A stretch of DNA of 64,000 nucleotides. It comes from Marsupella aquatica. Taxonomy: Eukaryota > Marchantiophyta. Under the pieces are notes generated by a model. That model was not told the origin of the DNA and did no database searches. It saw only the letters and a program-made list of their open reading frames with translations. The DNA lies in assembly GCA_973895155.1 (NCBI GenBank), contig OZ316892.1:27218001-27282000 (forward strand). Direction: 5' to 3'. Shown in pieces: positions 33,301-45,858 of this stretch. The position numbers and the translations under genes were made by a program. Every line of letters starts with the position of its first letter. Position 1 is the stretch's first letter.

Positions 33301-33839
33301 CAAATATTCATTGCTTTAAGAACATTGTTGAACTATGTGATAGAACTCATTTACAGCTTTAGTTCTATCATTCACCAGTAAGTTCGTACCCGTCGTTTTA
33401 CTTCAAGCTACAATGTTGGGATGGTGAAAGAGGTCGCCATGTTGTGGCAATACGGACAGAAAGGGAAAGTTAGAGTAGATGGCTTCTGGTCCGGTGGTTT
33501 TGATGGGAGGGAGTTAGCCGGTCGCAAGCGATGGCTTCGGTCAACAAGTTTGATGCGATTCTTTATGTGGGATGACCTGAATCGTAGCATTAGAAACCTG
33601 GTTAGATCCCTTTCATAGAATCGTTAGTGTACTCCGATTGTAGAGGGACTGAGAGTCTGACCGATCCTACAGCTTGGAGATCTGGAGCGCACTATGAGTG
33701 GATTGAGTGAAATTCTAACCACCATTCGATTCAATTATATTGCGTTTACAGAAAATTTGGGTTGGTGATTGTTTTGCAGGTTCCATGGGATGATGATGAT
33801 GCCTTCGAAACGGTACTGAAGGATGCTGGATTGGCATAA
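30337..33839 (+). CDS. DEAD-box RNA helicase, DBP5/LOS4 (RH38) type, 8 exons
   Basis: Likely mRNA-export helicase acting at the cytoplasmic face of the nuclear pore (role from the DBP5/LOS4 family). Exons with GT-AG borders: 30337-30843, 31069-31362, 31692-31919, 32049-32120, 32479-32880, 32988-33099, 33206-33291, 33780-33839, giving about 586 residues. The acidic, Ser/Thr/Pro-rich N-terminus (about 160 residues) is longer than usual. Motifs in order: [30 protein letters not shown] (Q motif), AHNGSGKT (I), PTRELA (Ia), VIGTPGTL (Ib), VFDEADHM (II), LFSATF (III), IIFARTR (IV), [11 protein letters not shown] (V) and [13 protein letters not shown] (VI). The C-terminus is VLKDAGLA. All catalytic motifs are intact. 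The ATG at 30337 begins MGDSESES; an in-frame ATG at 30253 would add 28 residues unlike the family. Confidence 0.95.
30908..30942 (+). promoter_or_regulatory. Intron-1 copy of the 35-bp telo-box block
   Basis: Exact repeat of 30193-30227, 715 bp downstream, within intron 1 (30844-31068) of the helicase gene. Confidence 0.6.
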
Positions 33840-35490
33840 GATAGCTTTGCATCAACAATGGATAATTCTGGCTGATCTAATTGCCTTAATGACCCAGTCA
33901 ATATTTCTGCCCGTTTGGGTGGATGTATAGTTTTTGATTCACTGCTTTCGAGCATTCCAATTTTCATGTCCTACAATTTTGCTGCCAGTTGAGGACTATC
34001 ATGTAGCGTAGATTTCCTTGTATGAAGATGTGGTTGTATTGTGCGAAACTGAGCCATCTGATTGGTGACTGTAAAATGGTCATCGCTGGGATATTGTGCC
34101 ATGCATATTAAAAAGCACGAGAGCCCAGTCTATTCATCTCTTCAATTATGGATCAGTTACCGACATTGAATGTTGCAAGTCATAGTCAGATATAATGTAT
34201 ACCATATGGCTTTGCAAGAAGTGCACAACAACGCAAATCAGGGTCCGTATGCACAGTGAAGGAAGCGAAACAATTATCTTGAGATGCTGCGTACTTGTTG
34301 AGTGAAACCTAAATCACCACGGGACCCTCCATTGTATCACCAAAACAAAAGTAGACACTGCATTCTTTCTTGCTATCACCAGTGTTACCTTCCATACATG
34401 GAGAGGGAAGGTCCGTGAATGCTAGCGTTTGTGGCACTTAACACAACTAAACTGGCTGAGGTGATTTTGAGTAGACCGCATTTCACAAGCAAAAGTATAT
34501 GTAAATCCATTACTATAGCAATGCTGAAAATATAGTATAGCCTGGCGCTTTGAAACGGAAGTATATGTAAATCCATTACTATAGCAATGCTGAAAATATA
34601 GTATAGCCTGGCGCTTTGAAACGGAAGTATATGTAAATCCATTACTATAGCAATGCTGAAAATATAGTATAGCCTGGCGCTTTGAAACGGAAGCAGAGCT
34701 TTTTTGCAAGGGGGAAAACTTGTGCCATCTGCTGGTCAAATGTATCCTCACATTGACTCTCCGTCTTGTTTCTTCACACATACAGTAAGTTGCATGCGAC
34801 GGACTTGGACACAAGGATAGATGAGGAGACGAGAAAGGAATTTGCTCACGAAGGTGAAGCAGAACCCTTCGACTTCGTTGCGAAGCGGATTCTGGATGTT
34901 TACCTGTTTTCTAGTGGACTGACATTTGTCAAAAGAATAGCTTGAAACTTTGCATTTCTCCAACTGTCTGAAGATCGGTTTCCGTCAAGATGCTGGTTAT
35001 TATGTTTGGCATTTGTCTGCTCAATTATCATCAAAAGATGTTTAGAGATAACCGCAAAACCGGAAACTATTTGCGGAAGAGCGCGATCCGTAGAGCAAAA
35101 AACTGCAAACCCTCCATTAAAATGACAACCAGAGAAAGATTCCGAATGCTGATGCCGTTGGAAGGACCTTCTTGAAATAACCAGTGAGGAAAATACAAGA
35201 GAGGCGTCTGGAAAGCACAATGCAAAAATACTTTGAAGCTCTTCGCTTCTTGACATTGATGAAGCTAAATGATGTTCCGATTGCCTTATGTCATCTGGAG
35301 GATTGCACTCTTGTCGCGTTTACCGTATCTGTCAAGTATAGCATGCGCCATTGACGAAGAGGTCCTGGGAGGAAGACGGGAAGATCACATCTTCGTTATG
35401 GCAAGGTGCATGCACAATTGACGTAAGATTGTTCGTGGATGCGCAGGTATGATATTCGATGTATATATATCCCAACTAGCGATCGGTCAT
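33840..35490. other. Intergenic stretch after the helicase; holds a perfect 3x66-bp repeat
   Basis: 3' UTR of the helicase, then no gene recognised. The only notable element is the tandem repeat at 34493-34690. Several ORFs here (34385-34642, 34422-34814, 34900-35256) lack motifs, and the first two are produced by the repeat. Confidence 0.6.
34493..34690. repeat. Three identical tandem units of 66 bp
   Basis: Unit begins AAGTATATGTAAATCCATTA and ends GGCGCTTTGAAACGG. All three copies (34493, 34559, 34625) are identical by eye, implying a very recent expansion. 66 is a multiple of 3, so it leaves open frames on the minus strand. Confidence 0.97.
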
Positions 35491-35498
35491 CTTGGCAA

Positions 35499-36388
35499 GA
35501 ATTGGTGGATGCCGTTCTCCCGTTAAGGGAGGACATCCGAGGAATAAACAGCGAGAGTCGGCACCTTACTATTTTGGAGAATCGTTTAGCGAAGGTTTGG
35601 CAGTGCGCCTGTCTATAGCTGCTCCATCCTTAGTAACACGACTTGTATTGGTAGGCTGTTTCCCAATGCCTTTTGTCAAAGATTGTCTGTTTATTGGACG
35701 TTGGTCCTTAAGAGGGTTGATATCAATGTTCCAAAGATTGCTTTCATTGATGTAAGTTTCTCACATAACATCCTCACAGCTCTACATTCGAGGTTTCCTT
35801 TGTCGAGGATTGGCGCACCCAGGACACTGGATTACTGGCGCTGGGAAAATATATGAGAGGTGAGTGAGTTGGTTCTTAGACTGGCCAGCTAGGCTTTTAA
35901 GGCATCCAAGCATGTCACCTTCTGTAATAAAAATACAATGTTTGTTAATATGGCTCTCATTTCCTTCATGTACCGGAGCACTTTTCGTAACACTAATAGT
36001 AAGTTTATCTTATTCCTGAATGCTCAAGCAAAATATGATTGGTGTGATCAGTTTAAGTGGTCTGAGAGAAATGGATGTTGAGTCAGTTATAAGGACGACG
36101 ACGGTAACAACCCTTTTCATTTGTATGAAATGTTCTGATGCAGATATGGAAATGTGAAAGCTATGAAACTTTTGGCTTACAGACTTCTTAAGGTTTACAA
36201 CACTTCTCTGTTTATCCTGGCTCTTTTTTTCGAATTGAATGATCTGGGAACATTATACTGGAGACCTCATTTGGTAGATGTCATGAGTGTATCACTGATT
36301 TGCTTGGGTCAATATCTGTCTCGTTATACAGGAGGGAGAGAATGTGGTGTTGTTCCCTGGAGGTGCGAGAGCAGTGTCCAAAAGTAAA
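35499..36388 (+). pseudogene. Fragment of a phytyl ester synthase-like gene (hydrolase + acyltransferase), decayed
   Basis: Pieces match, in order, plant esterase/acyltransferase proteins of the phytyl ester synthase (PES1/2) kind, which in plastids attach fatty acids to phytol. First comes an alpha/beta-hydrolase piece (LVDAVLPLREDIRGINSES, then after a one-base frame error GESFSEGLAVRLSIAAPSLV). Next is an acyltransferase piece CRGLAHPGHW (35780-35859), then 36144-36192 (YGNVKAMKLLAYRLLK) and 36332-36388 (EGENVVLFPGGARAVSK). The last three have matching splice phases. Against function: the frameshift at about 35.57 kb, a remaining 'intron' of only 28 bp (35752-35779) implying an internal deletion, and no recognisable exon after GGARAVSK. 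The family call rests on short motifs. Confidence 0.65.
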
Positions 36389-38141
36389 GTGAGTATTATG
36401 TGAACTCACTTTTACATCCATTCTCAATGTTTTACATTCCCAAAGGACAATAATCAGATGCTACATTCTGGTCATTTCTTCAACACGAGGTTGCAATCAA
36501 AAATCCTTGTCCAATGGAACAACTCAAGCTTAGTGCTATAAACCTACTACCAATCTGCTAAAAGGATTGAGGCAGTAAGGTGTTTGATGGGTGGTTTCAG
36601 AAGTATGAATGTTTGTGAATGGGTGATCATGGCATATTTGTCATGGCTCTGTGCTGGCTTGCTGGTTACTTCCTTTGACGGTTTCTGGGCTGTGTCTGCT
36701 TGCTCCCTCCGCCATGGGGTTTTCATGGCCAAATTTTATAAAATAAAAAACTAAAATGTTTAAAGGAAACCTACTACCAATGTGATAGATGATGTGTCTG
36801 TGGAAGATTTTTTTGTGGTCATGTTGTTGGTCACGTTTCATCTTACATTTATGGAAACATGACTTTGCTCATAGATTACTTGCAAAATGCGATTGTGCAA
36901 GAGTTGAGCGGTTTGAAAATCTTCCCATTCATCTCATACTATGTTGTGTAATTGCAAAAACTGAGTGAAGGGAGAAGATTACAAATTGCAGTGGAAGGTG
37001 TCGTGCCCATACACATTGTTGCACAACATACATCGCATGTCACACACATACAAACATAAACACAAACAAACATAAGAGAATGAGCTGCAAGTGGAACTCA
37101 TGTCCACACATGTCCAAAACCCACAATAATCTCAACACAACCGAACCACAATCGACGCCAATCAAACATCCGATCTTGTTCGGAGCGATCACATATAGAT
37201 ATCAAGCTAAACGCACCTCGCACTCTGAGGAATCCATGCTACGTACACACGAAACTGACCAGCTACACCATAGTTGCTAGAGCTCATGCTCAAAGGCTCA
37301 ACATCAAAGAAGTGAGGCCTTTGAGTCACAACAAAATGATAACTATCCCTCACAAACGTGAACTGAATCCTATTGGCTCATACAGTACACATACAAAACA
37401 CATAAACCTAAACAACATGATGTACTCTAATGCTATCTAGAATGGTGTGATAGCTATAATGCGCATACACATCGCTACACAACATATCGCATGTCACACA
37501 TACACAAACATGAGCACAAACAAACATAAGAGAATGGACTGTAAGTGTAACTCATGTCCACACATGTCCAAAATTCATAATTGCCCCCTAGTTGGGAGTA
37601 AGGTCCCCTAACTCTAACTAGCCATGAGTTCTACAAGGTGGATATACACTTTTTTAGGTGTGGATATCAGGAGATCGGGTACAAGTGAGCCTCATCGATC
37701 ACCTACTTGCAATCAAGAATGTTTCCTTATTTTGATCTTTTGTTGATTTGGGTTTACTTCAAGAGACCATCATTTTACAACACTCGCGAACCTAAAACGA
37801 TTTGCACATTGCTTCCTTTTTAAAAACAAACCTCCATTAATTGCGGCCAATGATCCAACAAGAAGTGAGAACAGTCTATGCTGTAAGACAACAAACATAG
37901 TTTTATCAAGAATATGAATAAGGGATGGGACAGAATCCACACAGAATGCACGATACAAAATGCACACCGCTTATCTAATTAAAGTTGGAAGATTAAAAAT
38001 GTCCGAGCATGAAAACTCAGACCAGCAGAGGCATGAAAAATATTTCCGAGACTGGCAAGGCAACAAACCCACAAGGCCAATACTAATGGATTGAGAACGC
38101 TTGTGCTGAGCTACATTCAAGCGTAGAAATGACAAAATTCC
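36389..38141. other. Intergenic stretch with one dispersed direct repeat
   Basis: No gene recognised. A 115-bp segment at about 37005-37130 recurs at about 37460-37580 (acaaacaaacataagagaat, ctcatgtccacacatgtcca shared). The segment 36600-36760 ends in TATAAAATAAAAAACT and resembles 49.38-49.47 kb (TGCTTG, CCCTCC, GGGGTT, then A-rich), possibly the 3' end of a non-LTR element. The 3' UTR of the polyketide synthase gene lies at the right edge. Confidence 0.5.
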
Positions 38142-40636
38142 TTAGACCAAATTGCGAGCGACCATGCCCTCCATGGTAATTCCCGGTCCAAACGCCATCA
38201 TGAAACCCCATTCGGGATCATCCACAACCTGTCCACTCTGGATCCCCAGTTCCTTACGCATCGCGCTGGCTTTGCGCATATAGTCCAAGACATAGATAAT
38301 GGTGTTGCTGTTGATGTTGCCATAATCCATCAGCACCTGCCGAGGGCTAGCAAGCTTTTCAGGCAGGAGGTTGAGTTTCTTCTCCACAGCATTCAGAATG
38401 GCTGGGCCTCCTGGGTGCACGGCCCAGAAGAGGTCGTTGTACTTGAGCTCTTTGCTCCCCGAGTCTTCCTTCGTGATCTTCTTTAGTAAATCGGTGGCAA
38501 ATTCTTCAATGTTCGCCTCCAACACGGCTGGCAGGTCCCGTCCCAATGTGAACATGATTCCCTCTTCTGTTAGCGTCCCATTGATCACTCCTTGCGTACC
38601 TGCAATACATATCCGACTGTAAGCCTGACAAAAGTTACCAATGAAGGGATGAGAGTACAAGGGTTACAGTCGCATACGGTGGTAAGCCTTACACAGGCTG
38701 CCATGACTAAGCTACTAGAAGGTCATACATAAAGTGGAAAACTTTGTGTGCATTACACATTGGTGAGAAACCATTACGCATCATGGGGTAACTATGGCTT
38801 GACCAGCAATTCCTGTGCCACATATGTCAGGACTGGAAGCTAGGTTGGAGAATCGGTTATAGGCTTATTTTCTGAGTCAATTCGTCTTACAGTCGTAGAT
38901 CAAGCGCGCCGTTCTATCTCAGACTCGGGAAACGGAGACGCACCGTCTGTAGGACAGTTTCCTCGAGCGTCAAAGTTGAATGGATGGTTGGAAGAAGTTA
39001 CACTATAAATATGAGTAAGGGATCATTTTAAGGGTGGAATGTCTTGCATATTAATCTAAATTTGAAGTTTAAAACTAAACACCACATCATTTCCACCCAA
39101 TAAAATACGAGAGGATCATTATGTGTGTGTTTTGTGATTGCGAAATAACTGCCCAGATTGTCTCCACAAAGTGCACAAGAAAAATGCATGATAAAATACT
39201 TAGTAGTGTACCCGGGATGAAACTCTGGCCAGCCCAATGCAGTTCAAAATGCGGTCTCTCTAAGTTGGGCAAGGGATCTGCTCCAATGATAACTGCTGCA
39301 GCACCATCGCCAAATAAGGCTGCCCCAACAAGGTCATAGGGACGTTCAGGGTTGGGAGCACGAAAGCCAATGAGAGTGGTGTCACTAGTGATAAGAATCA
39401 CTCTCGAGCCGGCGTTGTTCTCCGCCAAGTCTTTCGCCACACGGATGCCAGAAGCCCCACCGTTGCATCCAAGCATGTAGAGCATCACCTACATGTTATA
39501 TTAAGTCTGTTAAGCTTTGGTCATCTATATCAGCCTGACAGGAAATACTGTAATACATCATGATCAAACTTTCACAGAAGATACTCGAATTCAGGAAAAC
39601 TGCCAGGACGGAACTTTGGCTACCCCTCAACCGAGTGAGCTTGGACTAGATTTTGGAGGCTGTCCTACCCGTTTGATATCCTTGCGGAGGTTTAGGGATA
39701 CTGCCAGGTGGAGGTCCCCACCGGGCAGTCGTACTTCGCTGGATGAGACGTAGACCATGTGTGTAATGCTCTCTTTGGGCCTCCCCCACTCGTCCATTGC
39801 ACGCTGTGCCGCTTTTGCCCCCATTTTTGTTACCGCATCTCCACAAATTTTTAATCTCTGCTTCACATTACTTGAGCCCTCAACCAAGAAGGACGGATTC
39901 TCCCGCAAAATCTGCTCATTCAACACTGAATATCTTGTCTTCACTGTTGTATTGGTACCTACATCATCCAATGGATCGATACACCGAAAGTAGAATCAGA
40001 GGTCCACTGTATTTACTTCTGTGAATGTACATAGACTAAAGTCTTCTAAGAGAGCAGAATCCCATCAAGAAAGAGGTAAACAAATGGCAATTCAGTGCTC
40101 AAACTTTGCCGTCAAGCCCTTAGACGCAACGAATAATTCGGTTCATTTTCTTCCTATGGTTGGAACAGTTATGAAAATTGCAATTGGAGCTTTACTTGAC
40201 AATGCGCTCTCTCTAAAGTGCAACCTCCATGTAGTAAAAGGCTTCAGGGAATGAGCGGATTTTCAACGGAATTATGGAGGGTCCAAACTAAACTAGCGTG
40301 GAATCGAGGATTCCGCTAAGATTTGCAGTCGTAGTGAGTGCAATATAAGAGGCTGTACTAAAATGCATGGAAGGTGCAGTTGGAGACAGGGTAAACTATG
40401 TAAAACCCGCACACACATAATGTAAGGAAATGACAGTCATTCTTACAAAGACGCTGAAGCTTGGCGACGACTTTAGGGTCTTGATCACAGTTGATATTCT
40501 TCAGAAACCTTGCCGCCATCTCCTCCTGGTGGACCACCTGATCCGGCACTGCCCTCCCGATGGCCAACACCGTCGCCCTTCCTGGACGAGCCTGTCTGCC
40601 TCCTCCTCCTGCTACAGACTCGTTCTTCGCCTCCAT
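38142..40636 (-). CDS. Type III polyketide synthase of the ASCL (sporopollenin) class, 4 exons
   Basis: Exons on the minus strand: 40636-40447, 39958-39669, 39488-39212, 38599-38142, all with GT-AG borders and consistent phase; 404 residues, normal for the family. The catalytic triad is visible: Cys in YMLGCNGGAS, His in FWAVHPGGPA, Asn in YGNINSNT; the gatekeeper Phe is in GFRAPNPERP. The position that is Thr197 in chalcone synthase is Gly. The blocks RPYDLVGAALFGDGAAAVII, SSSEVRLPGGDLHLA and FGPGITMEGM are those of anther-specific CHS-like enzymes (LAP5/LAP6, PKS-A/B). These condense long-chain acyl-CoA with malonyl-CoA to alkyl pyrones for spore or pollen wall sporopollenin (family knowledge). 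The first intron splits the conserved Cys codon as in plant CHS genes; the other two are additional. It looks functional. Confidence 0.93.
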
Positions 40637-43600
40637 TGCTGCTGATCCGTCGGACCTCAACAGAGATGACCAATTCACTCCTCTCGTAATACGTGAGTAC
40701 CTTATATCCACGGACTATATGAAGTCCAGTTGCTTGAATCACTCAAATTTAGCTAGTGCTCGATCGAGCTCCAAAACCAGCCTCTCGATATTTGTAGCTA
40801 GCTAGCGGTCGATCGAGCTCGACATTCAGCCTCCTGATCCACACACACAAAGCGTCGGGAGTGATCAGACTTCTGTATAAATCAAGCCTCCTCGTACACA
40901 TCATCCTTCTAAACATCTAACAATGGACGCGACTGCGCCTCGAGACGTGGTTACTGAGCGTGTAATGGACGGTATCGGTGGCGCATTTGGACTGGAACAA
41001 CATCTGAGACGTCGATTTTGTCAAGGGATGGTCGGGCCCGAATAGTCGCGACGTGGCAGTTGAGGTACAGTCGTACGTCGTGAGCATGCAGACTAGCGCC
41101 CGACATACGGATCGACGATAACGGAGACAGGTCTTCCTCGGAGGATGAGCTTTGACCGTCGATCTTGGTATGACGAACTGCGCTTGAAACGACGAGCGAG
41201 ACCGGCGAGTAAATTGTGGGGGGTAGTTGAGGGGGAGAGACAAACACTGATATATACGAAATTCATTGAAATTGTGGGGGCGAAAAGAACGCCCCCTGGG
41301 AGAGGGTAGACGAGACCCTCACTAATAATAAGCATGCAAATGGGTGACACACCACTGGTTATAATGGGGTGAAAGTTGAAACTGCCCCAGAAGTGTGGGC
41401 ATTAGGCATTTTGAAAGTTTACTGAACAAATCGGCTCAGGGAGTACTACTGTTGACCGTCCCGTTTGGCAGCTGCTTCTACAGAAGTGCCATCTAAGTTT
41501 GGACAATAAACAATGATTAAAATGTTGGGGCCCTACTAATAAAATATGTTGGGGTCCGCAACAAATTTAGGGCCCTACTAATCATTGAAAACCCGGAGCT
41601 TGTAATTAGTAAAAATTACACCCTAGCTTGTAATTTTCACACTAGGAAACACCTAACTTCCAGTGTGAAAATATTTTAAAATTTTAAAATTTAAACAGTA
41701 GAAGAATAATCTGGCATTAATTTGTTTCCTAGATTGAAAAACAATAATTGTTTAGTGCAGGTCCCAGGCAAAGCAGGATGTTACTACCATAGTTTCAAGT
41801 GGCTAGAAAGGTGGGTGCCAGCCCAAAAAATGATTAACCATAAAACTACCCGTCAAACAGCTAAGTCACAAAGCTAAGGGTGAGATAACAACAGGTGCTC
41901 TAACAGCTAGAAGCAGCTCCGGGAGCCTTCTTGCATTTGGAGGTTGTTTTCTAAGTTCTAACACAAGTTGTAGAAGTTGTGCTTGAATGTTAACTCACCC
42001 TGAATTTGAGTAAAAATAATGGTTGGTGCACCTGATTGACCAAAAACTCTAAGGTGTGGCAGAGACACTGGGCCCTTATTCCCAACCAGCTACCTCAAGG
42101 TATTCTACAATTTAAACCAAACATACATCTGGATTGCTCGCCATGTCTCAAAGGGGTGCAGTGCATCTGGAATGGTACCAGTTTTGCCATCTCACTCTCT
42201 TTGCAAGAACAAGGGACACCAGGAGGAAAGGAGGCAAATAGAAGTGAGGCAAAAGCTCAATGATAAATTAGATTGCCTTTAATAATTTGCAAAAACTCCA
42301 AAATTAACCCTCCAAGTTATCAAAATCACCTATGTACCCTCAAAGTTTGAAATTTACAAAACACCTCTACAATGGCTCAGGTAGGCAAAGGTGTCCGTCT
42401 TTTCTCAAGGCAGTCAGGAATCTGTGTCCAGTTGCAACAGATCATAGCATAATAGTGTTGCATGTTGTGACAACTATGACAATGCACATTACTTAGCAAC
42501 GAGTTTTGCTTTCAACTACCATCGACAGCGTGCTGATACATAGGATACATGGATTCCAAAAATTAGGAGCTTCATACTTTTCAAACTTTCATTAACTTTA
42601 GGGGTGTTTTGGATTAAGGGCTTTTGGTAATTTTAATATCTTGTGAGGGTAACTTGGCTTAAGGTTTAGCTTCACCCTAAGGCTTCACCACTAGACTGAC
42701 CAAAGTCATACTTCATTCTTGACCCAAAGATTCGTTTGGTTTGATATAAGTGAGATATCTTTGCAAAACACTCTCAAGTTTATGAGTAGATTGACCTTTG
42801 ACATCCAAATCAAGTTCTTAGGAGTGATCACGCCCTTCATCCAAACGCTGCTGGCCGTCAAGAAAACTGATTCTTCACAGTTCAGTGTTGGGTGGGCATA
42901 GTTATTGTTACCCTTCCTATAGGATATCAAATGCCTTCCATGAGTCACTTTTGATTAAGCTTGCTCTTGGATTCGCTCATTTGCAGTAGTTGAGGTCTCG
43001 TACTTTATGGCCTCCTACTTTATGGGCCAACAAAACCTTCATTACAAAATCCCTCCATTTGGAACCGAGATAAGATTTCTTGAGTTGTGACAATGTCAGT
43101 CTCTTGGTCCCTCCAGTGAACACAAGCGGATGTAACGAATGAGGCCGTGTTCACAATCTTGACTTGAACAAATTGGACTCCTAGGGCCCAAAGACTAATT
43201 AGACCCCAATAGGATCCTTGTGAGCTCTTTGACATGCCTAGTGGATCTCTAGAATTTCCATGTTCTCAAGTTCCTTGCTATTCTCAACTTTGCAGTCAAG
43301 GATACATCTAAAAGAAACATGAACACAGGATCCACGCATCAGTTCATGTTTTCCGATTGCCTCTGCTCACCTAGAGGAAACTAATCACAACAGGTGGAGC
43401 ACAGAGAAAAGCGCAACCAAGAAGGCAAAAGTAACACGTTCTGCAGATGTCGAACACTACTGGATGGAAGCACATTGAGCTATTTTCATAGCGGATATCA
43501 GTTCATAACACTCCGTCGAGGCTGAATTTACTGTCAGGCAGATCTGTGTCGTTGACAAACGGTGATTAAACGACGAAGGACGCCTGTGATACCATGGACT

Positions 43601-44777
43601 TTTCATGATGTAGATCTAAGCCTCGAACATACGAGACTTCAACTTTCTTCCGGCCATTCCATGCACAACTTCTTTTCAATTTAGATACCGATGAACTAAA
43701 TAGTGAACTGAAAGGGGAACTGAACTTCGTGTCAGATTCGTTCTGTTCCATGCTGCTGTTGTACGTGCAATAGCTGGAAAAAAATTGAAGTCTCCCAAAT
43801 TCTCAACTCGGATGCAGGGCACCAAATATACTATAGTGCACAGCTCGACCTCGGAGAACCCAAACTTTAGTCCCTTGATTGCAGCAAAGCAAGGGGTACT
43901 CTTGCCCGTGTCTGTAGCAGCTGTCTTAGGCATCGTATGGCCTGAAAGGTCAAACGATAAAGGAGTAAAGTAGTCCACCGACAAATCAAGCTGGCCGTGG
44001 AATTGAATCCTTGAAAGTTCTGAGATTGTTAGGGAATTGTTCAGCAATATGTTCCCTAGCATTGTACAACAATTGAGATGACGTTTTGATATCAAATCTA
44101 TCTCTGTTTCCGTACGGTGTGCTTGACATACAATTCCAAAGCCATAAAAAGCAGAGTACCATAACGAGAAAAAACTTCCCAGGCTCAGGTGCAGACAACC
44201 CACAGTGATCGGCTTGCTATCCCACAAGCGTACACACATCCTATTCAGAACCTGATGTTATCTGTCATTGTCGATGTACATCCCACTGAGCCTTCCACTC
44301 GTTATCGCTCCATGTCCCTACATTACATCTCACGAATTCAACTTCTATAACTTGCAGCACCTACCTTTAGGACTTAGTAATATAGAAGGACAGTTCAGAA
44401 CCCTTAGACAATTAAACACAGGGAAACTTGAAACGAAGAGACAAACAGGCGTCAGGAAAAAGAAACAAACGACTAAGTCGAGCTTCTGTAAAAGTCTTGC
44501 AGAACACATTGAACAAGTCTTTAAACAAAGAACACAGAACAGAAATTAAACAATGTCACGTAGCCCTTACATAAAAAGCCTTGGCCGGAAACAACAGAGA
44601 AAATTGAAACATAAGACAAGCTAATCACCAAAAACTTTAAATGCACCAATTGAAGGCGAAAATTGCTTTAAAAAGAGAGTAAGCAAGAACTTGGAAACAG
44701 ACGATCTGGAGTACCTGTTGAGGTGGTTGAATGTCGATAGGCTGAAAATTGAATTTTCTAAGTTTGTCTGCACAATC
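40637..44777. other. 4.1-kb intergenic stretch, no gene supported
   Basis: The promoter of the polyketide synthase must lie at the left end; two copies of CGATCGAGCTC (about 40760 and 40813) sit there. A 187-codon minus-strand ORF (44239-43676) and an overlapping 70-codon ORF (44198-43986) with a hydrophobic N-terminus (FFLVMVLCFLWLW) lack family motifs and are not called as genes. The 41.5-43.5 kb part is AT-rich and featureless. Confidence 0.5.
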
Positions 44778-45858
44778 TTAGTACGGTAAACCGCCCCTGA
44801 GCGTCAACGTCCACAAACTTGCCGCGTCGCTGCTGGCTCCATCCTCCACGGTGGGAAATGCTTTGAGGACATCTGCACCGACAGCTTGCTGCCCGTCAAC
44901 AAGCACTACTAACATAATTACCAATTCATCCTTAGCAGGATCAACGGGCTCTTCTCCCCCTACATCCTTTGCCCCTTCATCTTTCAGATCGTCTGATGCG
45001 GGGTCCGCCAAAAGCCCCAACAACCTTGTTCTGTCCATTCCTCTCAAGACTTGGATCAATTTCCCTTGTTCTACAACTCGAACCTTGCCATCTTCCATCT
45101 GTTCAGGATTAGATTGACCGAGGATTAGAAACCGAGGAAACTAATTCCTTCACGTACCTCGCTCAGTCTCTAATTCGACGTACATGACTACAAGATATCA
45201 AAGACACGTTCCAAATCCTCCACAAGAACTATAGCAAACAACACTCTTCAGCACGATAAAATGAAGTACCCACCGAATATGACACGGGTGCTTTCGAAGG
45301 GTCAAGGATGAACTCTTTGGGCACATACTCTGCCACCCACTGAACCGAAGAGTAGGACGGGAGCTCGAGGGAATCGGTGGAAGAGTACCGAGACTTAAAA
45401 GTGAACCCGCTTGCAGCACCTCGGGGACGCGTAGTGACCGTCTCTTGCATCAGGACGCACCCACGGCCATACTGAGAGTGCCCAGTGTTGGACAGCTCGT
45501 ACAGGGCGGTGGCAACGGTGCTGTTCTCACAGGCTTTCGAAAACACATCATCCCATACCAGCATCAGCTCGTCGAACTTCCACTGCTTCGCTCCCGAGGA
45601 TGATGATTTCTTCCTGTCCTTCACCTTCTTCTTCTGCTTGCTCGCTGCTGCTCTGATGACGGCCGTCGAGGGAAACCCTCTGGAATCCAATTGCACCAAA
45701 CCTCTTTCGGATACAACACTCCAGAAATGTCCTGAGCTGCGGCCGGCATTGTGGACAAGCGAAGAGAGACGACTCTGTGACCCAAATGCACCAGCGCTCT
45801 CCACAGCTTGGGCCTTGCGAACAGAGAAGTGACTGTGAATCTGAATTGTGGACGCCAT
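44778..45858 (-). CDS. Conserved-looking gene of unknown function, probable plastid protein, 2 exons
   Basis: Exon 1 is 45858-45274 and exon 2 is 45098-44778; a GTGGGT donor and CAG acceptor join them in phase 0 for 301 residues. I do not recognise the family. The first 65-90 residues are rich in Ser, Ala and Arg with almost no acids and end near STAVIRAAA, which looks like a chloroplast transit peptide. A Lys/Ser-rich basic linker (KQKKKVKDRKKSSSS) follows. The mature part has KQWKFDELMLVWDDVFSKAC, SVQWVAEYVPKEFILDPSKA and a second exon ending in LWTLTLRGGLPY. An upstream in-frame start at 45906 would add 16 residues before the transit-like part. Real-gene evidence: two long frames joined by good splice sites and opposite-strand frames without motifs. 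Confidence 0.6.

Noticed and set aside
34385-34814. ORFs of 85 and 130 codons with a 22-residue repeat
   Set aside because: They are created by the 66-bp DNA repeat, whose length is a multiple of three; no start context or family motif.
40917-41350. Cluster of 85-108-codon minus-strand ORFs
   Set aside because: Three overlapping frames with no motif; likely GC-driven chance ORFs near the PKS promoter.
43676-44239. 187-codon minus-strand ORF, and overlapping 70-codon ORF with a hydrophobic N-terminus
   Set aside because: No motif, no splice partner and ordinary composition. The short one could encode a secreted peptide, but nothing beyond the hydrophobic stretch supports it.
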